From contig JAKSNC010000017.1 in NCBI GenBank assembly GCA_024400195.1, positions 1-39,118 on the forward strand: a stretch of 39,118 nt of DNA, written 5' to 3'. Numbering within the stretch: the first letter of the stretch is position 1; every line of letters begins with the position of its first letter. Source of the stretch: Bacteroidales bacterium. GTDB taxonomy: Bacteria > Bacteroidota > Bacteroidia > Bacteroidales > F082. A model generated the notes under the pieces. That model saw only the letters and a list, made by a program, of their open reading frames with translations, was not told where the DNA came from and ran no database searches. The translations under genes were made by a program, and so were the position numbers. This document shows, piece after piece, positions 24,718 through 32,051 of the stretch.

Positions 24718-25539
24718 ATGAAACCGATGGAAGAACCGAAAACCGAATCAATGGGACAACTTTTTGATAAGAACGAACAAATGTCCGTTACTGACAATAA
24801 TATTCGTTCCATAATATGCTCGATTCGAGGCAGACAAGTCATTCTTGATAGAGATTTGGCCGTCTTATATCAAGTTGATGTCGCTCAAATGAATCGGCAG
24901 GTAAAGCGAAATATAGAACGTTTTCCTGATGACTTCATGTTTCGTCTTACTAAAACCGAGTGGGATCTTTTGAAATGCCATTTTGGCATTTCAAAAGAAA
25001 AAGGAGGAGACAGAGCTTTGCCGAATGCCTTCACTGAACAAGGCATATCAATGCTTTCAGGTTTGTTACGAAGCGAAGTTGCGATAAAGATTAACATCCT
25101 CATTATGAGGACTTTTGCCGCCATGCGCCAGTTCGTAACAGCAAACGCAGGACTGTTCCAACGAGTAGAAACTCTCGAGCGGCAGCAAATATCTTTCGAT
25201 GAGAAAATTGTCGACATTTTGAATAAGATTGAAGAACTGAATCCTGCTCCGCCGACAGAACAGTTATTCTCCTCGGGCTGTATTTGGGACGCGTGGAATT
25301 TCCTGAGCGAGCTGATACGCAATGCCAAACGGCGCGTCTTTCTTATCGACAATTTCGTTGACGAACGCACTTTGTCGCTTTTGGACAAACGCGAAGATGA
25401 TGTACAATGCACGGTTTACACCCGCTATAACGCCCAGACGAACACCGATTTCGAGAAACACAACGCACAGATTGTCGTGTCACTCGACCGCACGAATGAC
25501 ATGAATTTTTTGTTTTTCACGCGAGTTTCGCAGGTTTGA
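24718..25539 (+). CDS. ORF6N-domain DNA-binding protein, probably truncated at the C-terminus
   Basis: A 273-residue protein; the start at 24718 is chosen because it directly follows the promoter, while the longer in-frame extension would run through the tandem repeat and purB leader. The ORF6N domain (about 25-115) is clear: VILDRDLAVLYQVDVAQMNRQVKRN, FPDDFMFRLT and ALPNAFTEQGISMLSGLL. ORF6N domains occur in phage and mobile-element proteins and probably bind DNA. The C-terminal part (about 180-255) carries the family's phospholipase D-like segment (RRVFLIDNFVDERTLSLL) but the usual HDRFLIID-type motif and the last 40 or so residues are missing. The frame runs into a low-complexity tail (NFLFFTRVSQV) overlapping a CGCAG-containing intergenic repeat. 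Likely decayed. Confidence 0.8.
   Translation: MKPMEEPKTESMGQLFDKNEQMSVTDNNIRSIICSIRGRQVILDRDLAVLYQVDVAQMNRQVKRNIERFPDDFMFRLTKTEWDLLKCHFGISKEKGGDRALPNAFTEQGISMLSGLLRSEVAIKINILIMRTFAAMRQFVTANAGLFQRVETLERQQISFDEKIVDILNKIEELNPAPPTEQLFSSGCIWDAWNFLSELIRNAKRRVFLIDNFVDERTLSLLDKREDDVQCTVYTRYNAQTNTDFEKHNAQIVVSLDRTNDMNFLFFTRVSQV
24967..24997. repeat. 14-bp perfect inverted repeat inside the ORF6N gene
   Basis: Arms at 24967-24980 and 24984-24997 with a TTT loop (core TGAAATGCCA/TGGCATTTCA). It encodes LLKCHFGISK in the gene. It would fold into a stable mRNA hairpin; it may also simply reflect local codon constraints or a regulator site. Confidence 0.85.
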
Positions 25540-25550
25540 CGCAGATTTTA
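25518..25550. repeat. degenerate CGCAG-type intergenic repeat at the ORF6N gene end
   Basis: The segment around CGCGAGTTTCGCAGG and TTTGACGCAGATTT consists of imperfect short copies of a CGCAGRTTT unit, and the ORF6N stop TGA (25537-25539) lies within it. It resembles other low-complexity repeats in the window and seems to have replaced the true gene end. Confidence 0.5.
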
Positions 25551-25585
25551 TTTTTCAAAAACCTTTCACATTCAAATATTATTTG

Positions 25586-25593
25586 TATTTTTG
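25586..25593 (+). promoter_or_regulatory. -7 promoter element TATTTTTG of the DUF4160/DUF2442 pair
   Basis: TATTTTTG lies 36 bases ahead of the DUF4160 ATG and matches the consensus. Confidence 0.6.
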
Positions 25594-25629
25594 TGGCGAT
25601 TAATTGTTTAATAACAAAAAGTACAATTT

Positions 25630-25929
25630 ATGCCAACAATTTATGAATACTTTGGTTTTGTTTTCAAATTCTACTCTTTGGAACATGAACCCATTCACAT
25701 TCACGCTGTAAAAGCTGGACGACAGACGATCTTTGATATTATAATTGAAGACGGAAAACTCAAAGATGTCAGGAAAAGAGATGGCGAAGGGATGCCACTG
25801 ACTGACAAAGAAGAAAAGGTGGCACGTGAGTTTGTTGAAAAATACGCTATGAATATTACTGAAAAGTGGATTAATTATTTCATTATGAAAAAAAACGTAA
25901 GGAGAACTATAATAAAAAAGAAAATATAA
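25630..25929 (+). CDS. DUF4160-domain protein
   Basis: A 99-residue protein. The first 65 residues match the DUF4160 pattern: MPTIYEYFGFVFKFYSLEHEPIHIHAVKAG, with the conserved EH-x-P-x-H-x-H element, then a short strand pattern (TIFDIIIEDGKLKDV). The last 12 residues are strongly basic (KKNVRRTIIKKK). The gene ends immediately before the ATG of a DUF2442 gene; this two-gene pairing is widespread in bacteria and is often suspected to be a toxin-antitoxin-like module, although which partner does what is not established. Cytoplasmic. No membrane segments. Confidence 0.82.
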   Translation: MPTIYEYFGFVFKFYSLEHEPIHIHAVKAGRQTIFDIIIEDGKLKDVRKRDGEGMPLTDKEEKVAREFVEKYAMNITEKWINYFIMKKNVRRTIIKKKI

Positions 25930-26175
25930 ATGGAACACTTGATAAGCATAACAGAAGCGATATGTAACGATGATATAACTGTGTTGTTAGTGTTCAGCGA
26001 TGGCACTTCACGGCTTGTTGACATCGGCAGATTCATTCGTGAGCATCCGCATCCGCAATACAACAAATACCTCAAAGCCTCAAATTTTAAGAAAGGCCGC
26101 CTTGAATACGGCAACATCGTTTGGGGTAACGACCTCGAATTTCACGTTGCCGACCTTTATGAAGGCCGGATTTGA
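25930..26175 (+). CDS. DUF2442-domain protein
   Basis: An 81-residue protein whose ATG directly abuts the TAA of the DUF4160 gene, so translation is probably coupled. It shows the DUF2442 pattern: a strand pair (ITVLLVFSDGTSRLVDIGRFI), then FKKGRLEYGNIVWGNDLEFHVADLYE, close to the family's G-x-I-x-W-x-x-x-x-D core. Function unknown; the family is commonly encoded beside DUF4160. A long hairpin follows the gene. Confidence 0.82.
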   Translation: MEHLISITEAICNDDITVLLVFSDGTSRLVDIGRFIREHPHPQYNKYLKASNFKKGRLEYGNIVWGNDLEFHVADLYEGRI

Positions 26176-26305
26176 AGACAATCCCACAAACTTTCCCGCC
26201 GCGGTTTGCCATTATTCGATTGGTTGTCCGCTTCAACTCCGTGTCGCACCAACGATTGTTCGACTCCCTGCGGTCGCTCACAAGGACGCGCAGCGGTTGG
26301 GGTGT

Positions 26306-26354
26306 ATAAGTAGATGATGTGTTGCGGCTTCGCCGCAACACATCATCTACTTAT
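26306..26354. terminator. 23-bp perfect hairpin between convergent genes
   Basis: Arms of 23 bases (26306-26328 and 26332-26354) pair perfectly around a TTC loop, with a core TGTTGCGGC/GCCGCAACA. It lies between the DUF2442 gene and the convergent transketolase gene. No U-rich tract follows on either strand (TTAAGTTTTC on the right), so it is not a textbook intrinsic terminator, but it would block transcription or protect 3' ends from both sides. It could equally be a REP- or MITE-like element. Confidence 0.75.
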
Positions 26355-26388
26355 TTAAGTTTTCAAAACAAATCGCGCGTCATTGGCT

Positions 26389-27342
26389 TCACTTCTTCCT
26401 CGCGACTGCGCGTTTGGCGGCGGCCACGATGTCGGGAGTGTCGAGATGATAGAAACTAAGCAGTTCTTCAGGTTTTCCGCTTTGTCCGAAGACGTCGTCA
26501 ACGGCGACCATCTCTATCGGGGTCGGGTTCTTCATCGCGAGAAGCTGCGCTATGCTGTCGCCGAGACCACCATTACGCTGGTGCTCTTCAGCCGTCACGA
26601 CACATCTCGTCTTGGCCACTGACTTCAGAACGGCGTCTTCGTCTAAAGGCTTTATAGTATGAATGTTAATCACTTCAGCGCTGATGCCCGCCTCTTTGAG
26701 CTGGGCTGCCGCCTCAATGGATTTCCACACGAGATGTCCGCATGCGAAGATGGTGACATCAGTGCCTTCCTGCATCATCTGTGCCTTCCCGATGACGAAT
26801 TTCTCATCAGCGGGAGTGAAGTTAGGCACGGCGGGACGACCGAAGCGCAGATAGACGGGGCCTTCGTATTCGGCGGCGGCTATCGTTGCGGCCTTGGTCT
26901 GGTTGAAGTCGCACGGCACAATGACCGTCATATTGGGCAACGTCTTCATCAGGCCGATGTCTTCGAGAATCTGGTGTGTCGCGCCGTCTTCGCCGAGGGT
27001 CACGCCCGCGTGTGATGCGGCAATCTTTACGTTTTTGTTCGAGTATGCGACGACCATCCTGATCTGGTCATAGACGCGCCCGGTGATGAAGCCCGCGAAG
27101 GAGCCTGCGAATGGGACGAATCCGCCGTTGGCGAGACCTGCCGCGATACCTATCATATTGGCTTCGGCTATGCCTGTCTGGAAGAACCTTTCGGGAAACT
27201 CTTTGACGAAGGCGTTCATTTTGAGCGAGCCGATAAGGTCGGCGCACAATGCCGTCACTTTGGGGTTGCGTCTGCCGGCTTCTAAGAGTCCCTCGCCAAA
27301 TCCCGACCTTGTATCTTTATAATTCTGAATAGCAAATTCCAT
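26389..27342 (-). CDS. transketolase, C-terminal subunit
   Basis: A 317-residue protein carrying the pyrimidine-binding and C-terminal domains of transketolase. The start is set at ATG 27342 (MEFAIQNYKDTRSGFGEGLL); a longer frame would overlap the upstream gene. The glutamate that activates thiamine diphosphate is in FFQTGIAEANMIGIAAGLA (E60), and PCDFNQTKAA and YLRFGRPAVP are conserved. It follows the N-terminal subunit by 31 bases; together they make the two-subunit transketolase common in bacteria and archaea that moves two-carbon units in the pentose phosphate pathway. Confidence 0.93.
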   Translation of the reverse strand: MEFAIQNYKDTRSGFGEGLLEAGRRNPKVTALCADLIGSLKMNAFVKEFPERFFQTGIAEANMIGIAAGLANGGFVPFAGSFAGFITGRVYDQIRMVVAYSNKNVKIAASHAGVTLGEDGATHQILEDIGLMKTLPNMTVIVPCDFNQTKAATIAAAEYEGPVYLRFGRPAVPNFTPADEKFVIGKAQMMQEGTDVTIFACGHLVWKSIEAAAQLKEAGISAEVINIHTIKPLDEDAVLKSVAKTRCVVTAEEHQRNGGLGDSIAQLLAMKNPTPIEMVAVDDVFGQSGKPEELLSFYHLDTPDIVAAAKRAVARKK

Positions 27343-27373
27343 ATTTTTCCAATTTATAATGAAACACTTCCTG

Positions 27374-28216
27374 TTAATAGTCGCCCAATGTCTCGCGCAG
27401 CTGGGCAAGAGCCGACGCAGCCTGTTCGTCGTTGGGAGGTGTGCCGTGCCATTTGTGCGTTCCCATCATGAAATCGACGCCCATACCCATCTCCGTCTTG
27501 GCGAGGAGCAGTTGCGGCCTGCCTTTGAATGCGTTTTCGCGTGCTTTGTTCAGCGTCGCGACGACATCGCTCATGTTGTTACCGTCGAGGTCATAGACAA
27601 TCCAGCCGAAAGCCTCGTATTTTGCCTTCATATCGCCGAGGTTCAAAACGGCGTCTGTCGGGCCGTCGATTTGTTTTCCGTTGTAGTCGATGATGCCGAC
27701 GAGGTTGTCAACGCCTTTCGCGCCGGCATACATGATGCCTTCCCAGAGTTGTCCTTCCTCATGTTCGCCGTCGCCCATCATGACGAAGACGATGTTTTTC
27801 TCTCCGTTGAGTTTCTTAGCCTGTGCCGCGCCTATCGCGACGCTGAGGCCTTGTCCGAGGGAGCCCGACGCCATTCTTATTCCGGGGAGTCCCTCAACCG
27901 GCGTCGGATGTCCTTGGAGACGTGTTCCGAGACGGCGGAATGTGGCGAGTTCACTCACCGGAAAATATCCGCGCCGCGCCATAATGCTGTAAAGCATAGG
28001 GCTGATGTGCCCGTTCGACAGGAAGAACATGTCTTCGCCGGAGCCGTCCATCCTGAATTTGTCGGGATTGATGTGCATCTGGTCGAAATAGAGAGCCGTC
28101 ACGATGTCGGTTGCACCGAGAGAGCCGCCGGGATGTCCCGACTGGCAACCGTGCACCATACGGATAATGTCGCGCCTGACCTGAGAGGCGATGTCTTGAA
28201 GTTTACTTATTTCCAT
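27374..28216 (-). CDS. transketolase, N-terminal subunit
   Basis: A 280-residue protein with the diphosphate-binding half of transketolase. Seen: the catalytic histidine in SGHPGGSLGATD, FLSNGHISPMLYS, the TPP/magnesium motif MGDGEHEEGQLWEG followed by NLVGIIDYNGKQIDGPT, and the late THKWHGTPP histidines. It is the first gene of a two-gene minus-strand operon with the C-terminal subunit. The promoter is about 75 bases upstream. Confidence 0.94.
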   Translation of the reverse strand: MEISKLQDIASQVRRDIIRMVHGCQSGHPGGSLGATDIVTALYFDQMHINPDKFRMDGSGEDMFFLSNGHISPMLYSIMARRGYFPVSELATFRRLGTRLQGHPTPVEGLPGIRMASGSLGQGLSVAIGAAQAKKLNGEKNIVFVMMGDGEHEEGQLWEGIMYAGAKGVDNLVGIIDYNGKQIDGPTDAVLNLGDMKAKYEAFGWIVYDLDGNNMSDVVATLNKARENAFKGRPQLLLAKTEMGMGVDFMMGTHKWHGTPPNDEQAASALAQLRETLGDY

Positions 28217-28290
28217 TTGGTTTCGTTTTTATAATTTTCTTTTATAATACCATTCATTATCAATGTCTTTCGCAAGATTTTTTACTATTG

Positions 28291-28298
28291 CAAAAATA
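28291..28298 (-). promoter_or_regulatory. -7 promoter element TATTTTTG of the transketolase operon
   Basis: The minus strand reads TATTTTTG 74 bases before the ATG at 28216, matching the consensus. The leader between them is AT-rich with no evident structure. Confidence 0.6.
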
Positions 28299-28439
28299 AG
28301 TACTTTTACCGAACCTTTATCATTTTATTTCATAATTTTTTACTGGTAAAATCGACAACAAAATGCAGTTTTTTGCACAGTAGATTGATAATTTTAGCGA
28401 AAGAGTTATGCTGGCACACTGAGTCAGACAAAGTCCGAT

Positions 28440-29012
28440 TTATACTTCTAATTCATCTATTTCGGCATCAATAACAAACATTGTTCCGTCTTTGGCAATT
28501 AAAACATTTTTCGGTTTTATATCCCACAATAATAATCGGCTGTTTGTGAACTTTCCATCCTCATCAGTCGGTTCAAAACCACGGGCTTGCATATATTCCA
28601 CTATCTCCTCTCTTGTCGCAAAACGAGAATTAACGACAAATGGTTGAGAAAATATCGGAAATACACTTGAACGGCTCATTACTTGTACACCAACAAGACG
28701 CATCGCTGTTTCGGGAAAAAGTTCGTTATACAGATTCACCCTGTCTAACAATTTCGCCAAATCTCCGCCGACATGATTAAGCGTATTCATTTTGTACAGA
28801 ACATTGCCTATCGGATCTAACCAATTTTCATATTCACTACCACTTTGAAAGACAATCAGATGGCGTTCTTTAGCAAAATCACCGAAAACGTCAATAACAC
28901 GATGATTTTCAATCGCCCATTGAACGGTTGCGCGACATTGCTCTACCGAACCGAGTCCCGCAAGGACTTCTCGTAGGCTTCGTGCATTTCTCTGTGGTGA
29001 CGAATTTCCCAT
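28440..29012 (-). CDS. protein kinase-like domain of polyvalent-protein type (Kinase-PolyVal), frameshifted at its 5' end
   Basis: A reading frame of 190 residues. From about residue 26 onward it matches the pattern of the kinase domain found in phage and mobile-element polyvalent proteins: QWAIENHRVIDVFGDFAKER, GSEYENWLDP, VLYKMNTLNHVG, LFPETAMRLVGVQ, FSQPFVV, REEIVEYMQARGF, LLWDIKPKNVLI and MFVIDAEI. The D-x-K-x-x-N element (WDIKPKNV) and the late D resemble kinase catalytic and metal-binding residues. The first 25 or so residues here are out-of-frame; the true N-terminus appears to be the 47-codon frame at 28943-29086, so one base seems missing near 28943-28960. It is monocistronic on the minus strand and may be inactive. 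Confidence 0.7.
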   Translation of the reverse strand: MGNSSPQRNARSLREVLAGLGSVEQCRATVQWAIENHRVIDVFGDFAKERHLIVFQSGSEYENWLDPIGNVLYKMNTLNHVGGDLAKLLDRVNLYNELFPETAMRLVGVQVMSRSSVFPIFSQPFVVNSRFATREEIVEYMQARGFEPTDEDGKFTNSRLLLWDIKPKNVLIAKDGTMFVIDAEIDELEV

Positions 29013-29086
29013 TCGTAATCAATTACTTGGTTGGCGGTGTTGGCTATATATGCAAAAGCTTTTTTTTGATTTTCTTGTGCTGACAT
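28943..29086 (-). pseudogene. detached N-terminal part of the Kinase-PolyVal gene
   Basis: A 47-codon frame from ATG 29086 to TAG 28943 encodes a helical, charged segment (MSAQENQKKAFAYIANTANQ ... YEWEIRHHREMHEAYEKSLRDSVR). It overlaps the 5' end of the kinase frame in a different register. Joining it with a one-base shift to the QCRATVQWAIENHRV segment gives one continuous protein of about 215 residues. It is very unlikely to be an independent gene. Confidence 0.6.
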
Positions 29087-29263
29087 AAAACAGAACCCTA
29101 ATCGGCCGCAAAATTACTGAAAACAAATCATATTCGCAAATTTTTTTCAACTCACATAAAAACCTGCAAAAATTTTGACGTCATTTTCCTGTCCGCCATG
29201 ACTTACCTAAAATTTTCTCCTTAAAAAATCTCAACAACTCATTTATACTTGTGTAAAAAACAT

Positions 29264-29271
29264 TACCTTTG
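29264..29271 (+). promoter_or_regulatory. -7 promoter element TACCTTTG of the pseudouridine synthase gene
   Basis: TACCTTTG lies 33 bases before the ATG at 29304 and fits the consensus. The remaining intergenic sequence back to 29087 holds nothing else I recognise. Confidence 0.6.
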
Positions 29272-29303
29272 CCGCGAGTTTTCTTTGTTTAAAAGAATTA
29301 TAT

Positions 29304-30188
29304 ATGAACCACAAGCAGCACAATAAGTTTCAGGAAGCGAAAACGACGATTTTCAGAGTCGATCGCGAGGACACTCTGATGCCTTTCCTTATGAGGAAGT
29401 TCGGAAGCATGAGCAAGACCGGCGTGAAGAAAATTCTCTCCAACGGCTTTGTAAGTATTGATGGACAACAAGTTACAAATTTCGACTATAATTTAAGGAC
29501 TGGCATGGAAGTCGTCATCAGAAAGGAATCCGACAACGAGAGATTCAGAAATCCGTGGGTAAAAATCGTCTATCAGGACGACGACATATTCGTCATCGAG
29601 AAGAGAAACGGCATCTTGTCGAACAGCGCAAACGCCAAAGACGAAACGGTTCAGCGTATTCTCAACACGTATCTCGACAGGACTCACCAACGCTGCAGTT
29701 CGCACGTCGTCCACCGCCTCGACCGCGACACCTCAGGACTGATGGTCTATGCTAAAAGTAAGAAAGTCGCACTCGCCTTTGAAGAAGACTGGAAAAACAT
29801 TGTTTATGACCGCCGCTACGTGGCGATGGTTCACGGCGAGATGACGGAAAAAACGGGAACAGTGACGTCATATCTGAGGGAAAACAGTCATTTCCTGACA
29901 ATTTCGAGCAAAGAAGACAACGGCGGGAAACTCGCGATAACGCATTATAACGTGCTCAAAGTGGCTGACGGCTTCAGCCTCGTGGAACTGAAGTTGGAGA
30001 CCGGACGCAAGAACCAGATAAGGGTTCACATGCAAGACCTCGGTTTTCCGGTCGTCGGAGATGCGAAATACGGCGACGGCACAAACCCCATCGGACGCCT
30101 CGGACTTCACGCCTACAAGTTGTGCTTCAGACATCCCGTCACCGGCGAGGATATGGTTTTTGAGACCGCGATGCCGAAGTGGGTATAA
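29304..30188 (+). CDS. RluA/RluD-family pseudouridine synthase
   Basis: A 294-residue RNA-modifying enzyme. An N-terminal S4 RNA-binding domain (about residues 17-75: LMPFLMRKFGSMSKTGVKKILSNGFVSIDG) precedes the catalytic domain, with the family motif HVVHRLDRDTSGLMVYAKS carrying the catalytic aspartate near D140 (E. coli RluD uses D139), and late GRKNQIRVHMQDLGFPVVGDAKYG and LGLHAYKLCFRHPVT. It isomerises uridines in ribosomal RNA; the exact site cannot be told from sequence. Its last 50 bases overlap the end of the convergent BatA-type gene. Confidence 0.92.
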   Translation: MNHKQHNKFQEAKTTIFRVDREDTLMPFLMRKFGSMSKTGVKKILSNGFVSIDGQQVTNFDYNLRTGMEVVIRKESDNERFRNPWVKIVYQDDDIFVIEKRNGILSNSANAKDETVQRILNTYLDRTHQRCSSHVVHRLDRDTSGLMVYAKSKKVALAFEEDWKNIVYDRRYVAMVHGEMTEKTGTVTSYLRENSHFLTISSKEDNGGKLAITHYNVLKVADGFSLVELKLETGRKNQIRVHMQDLGFPVVGDAKYGDGTNPIGRLGLHAYKLCFRHPVTGEDMVFETAMPKWV

Positions 30189-32049
30189 GGATAAATATCG
30201 TCTCCGCTACGAAAAATACGGCTGCAAGGAGCGCAAAAAGCTTCCACAACGTGCTTTCCCTATGCATCGCGGCTGCCGATGAAGCATCACGGACAACAGA
30301 CTGGCTTACGATGCCGTTACATTTCATAAAATCCTGAATATCAGCATCTGAAAGAAACGTCATATCTGACTCAACGCGGCTGTCGTTCCATGCCGTGAGC
30401 AACGTGTCGCCATCGCCGACCGACGTTGCAAATCCAGCGACGGCCTCATCGCGACCGATGGTCTGAGCGAGCTGTGTTCCCTTTCCACCGAAAGCCGCCA
30501 TCCTGACGAAGACGGGGACACATAAAGCGTTGTCGAAGAAATCTGTACTCTCGGCTTCGAACGAAGAAGCGAAAACGAAGACGTTTCCATTGTTATATGG
30601 TGCCGAGACCAGCCAAGGCCGCCCATTCTGAAGCATCAGAAGCACATTGGCACGCGACGACTCACGCAAAGTCATGGCACGATGACGATAGACCTGCGGA
30701 AAATCGACGTTAGACGGAATGTCGATGATGACGTCTTTGAAGAAAATGTTAGAACGAAAGACGTCCGAAAGCCTCACCGTGTCGTTGTAAGTAGCATCAG
30801 AGACGTTGATTTTCAAGTTGTCGATGATAATTTTCTCATCGGAGACGGAAGGAGCGTTGACGGCGAGAGTGCCTCCATCGGAGACGAAATCCATCAAGTC
30901 ATTCTGAAGTGAAACGCTTATCGGAGACGCACCCGACACGACGGCCAAATCAAAGTCCTTAATAAAGTGATAATCAGCCTTTCGCATATTGATGGAAACG
31001 AAATCGAACAGTTCATCGCCGAAGACGTCACGCAAATCATGACCGCCGTCGTCGCTGCCTATTTCGACAACGCGGACTTTGTCGCGCACATTGACGACGG
31101 CGTAGTAGTTATCATCGAAAGTAACAGGCTCGTCGTGAATGGAGACGGTTATTTCGTGCCGGCCTTCTTCATTGATAACGAAAGGAACAACAACCTTCGA
31201 CTTGCCGCCGCGCGCGACATCAACGTTAACGAGTGCGGCTTCCTCGCCGTCAATATACATCTCAACCGGGAAAGCCGTAAGGTCGCGCGCGGCGGCGTTA
31301 ACGACTTCGACTGTCAATTCATTCGCATGACCGCTGATGACAAGCGGAGACGCGAGGAAGACGGTGTCGATAAAGACGTTTTCGGGCGTATTGGATGCCA
31401 CATACAGCGGCACAACGCTTATAGTGCTGTCGGATTTAACATCGGAGGCGAGAAAGTTCTTCTGAAAATCAGAAATAACGAAAAGCACCGCCGACTCGAA
31501 ACCGTTTCTTTCCTTGATGACGCCGAGGTTTTCCATCACTTCGGCAAACGTTCCAGACGGACCTTCGCACTTCATCGCGTCGAGACGAAGTAACATCTCG
31601 TCGCAGCTCATCGGATGTTCGTTCTCCACTTCCCTGCTATTCGTGAGCAGCACGAAACGGTGTGTTCGCCCCATTTCGGCGACGATGCCGGCAGCCTGCG
31701 CACGAGCCGCGTCAACAAGCCGCGTCGTAACATTCTCCTGCCCCATACTCATCGAATTATCAACATAGACGGCAACAAGGTCGGAAGACGATATTGCCTT
31801 ATCGGAGTCGTTTTTCAAGCGAGGACGAGCGAAAGCGAGGACGAGCGCGGCGATAAAACACATCCGCAAAATCAAAATAATCAGTTCGCGAAGCCTTTTG
31901 ACACGCGCTTTCTCCTTATAAACTTCTTTCAGAAGTGCGTTATTGCTGAAATAAACCGTCCTTCTCCTCCTGAAACTGACAAGATGAATGATGACGGGAA
32001 TCATCAGGGCGAAGAGAAAATACAATATTTCAGGGTGAAGAAAAGACAT
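30139..32049 (-). CDS. BatA-domain membrane protein with VWA-like domain
   Basis: A 636-residue membrane protein of the Bacteroidota BatA-domain family. An N-terminal double-membrane domain (hydrophobic segments about 6-24 and 55-75: FLHPEILYFLFALMIPVIIH and ELIILILRMCFIAALVLAFARP) is followed by a VWA-like domain with an intact metal-binding D-x-S-x-S in YVDNSMSMG (D97, S99, S101). A large periplasmic region with a second Rossmann-like segment follows (DFDLAVVSGASPIS, GGTLAVNAP), then a C-terminal membrane span (about 608-628). Related genes are often part of MoxR-BatABD aerotolerance loci, but no MoxR gene is nearby. It begins 2 bases after the stop of the AAA/nuclease gene. Its 3' end overlaps the pseudouridine synthase gene by 50 bases. 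Confidence 0.88.
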   Translation of the reverse strand: MSFLHPEILYFLFALMIPVIIHLVSFRRRRTVYFSNNALLKEVYKEKARVKRLRELIILILRMCFIAALVLAFARPRLKNDSDKAISSSDLVAVYVDNSMSMGQENVTTRLVDAARAQAAGIVAEMGRTHRFVLLTNSREVENEHPMSCDEMLLRLDAMKCEGPSGTFAEVMENLGVIKERNGFESAVLFVISDFQKNFLASDVKSDSTISVVPLYVASNTPENVFIDTVFLASPLVISGHANELTVEVVNAAARDLTAFPVEMYIDGEEAALVNVDVARGGKSKVVVPFVINEEGRHEITVSIHDEPVTFDDNYYAVVNVRDKVRVVEIGSDDGGHDLRDVFGDELFDFVSINMRKADYHFIKDFDLAVVSGASPISVSLQNDLMDFVSDGGTLAVNAPSVSDEKIIIDNLKINVSDATYNDTVRLSDVFRSNIFFKDVIIDIPSNVDFPQVYRHRAMTLRESSRANVLLMLQNGRPWLVSAPYNNGNVFVFASSFEAESTDFFDNALCVPVFVRMAAFGGKGTQLAQTIGRDEAVAGFATSVGDGDTLLTAWNDSRVESDMTFLSDADIQDFMKCNGIVSQSVVRDASSAAAMHRESTLWKLFALLAAVFFVAETIFILIPTSASRSQKPYPRR

Positions 32050-32051
32050 CT

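Noticed and set aside
26389-28216. Split transketolase as an unusual gene fission
   Set aside because: Two-subunit transketolases are common in bacteria and archaea; both halves have their expected motifs.
27359-28234. A 291-codon plus-strand frame opposite the transketolase N-terminal gene
   Set aside because: It mirrors a strongly supported gene; high codon bias of the true gene leaves the opposite frame open.
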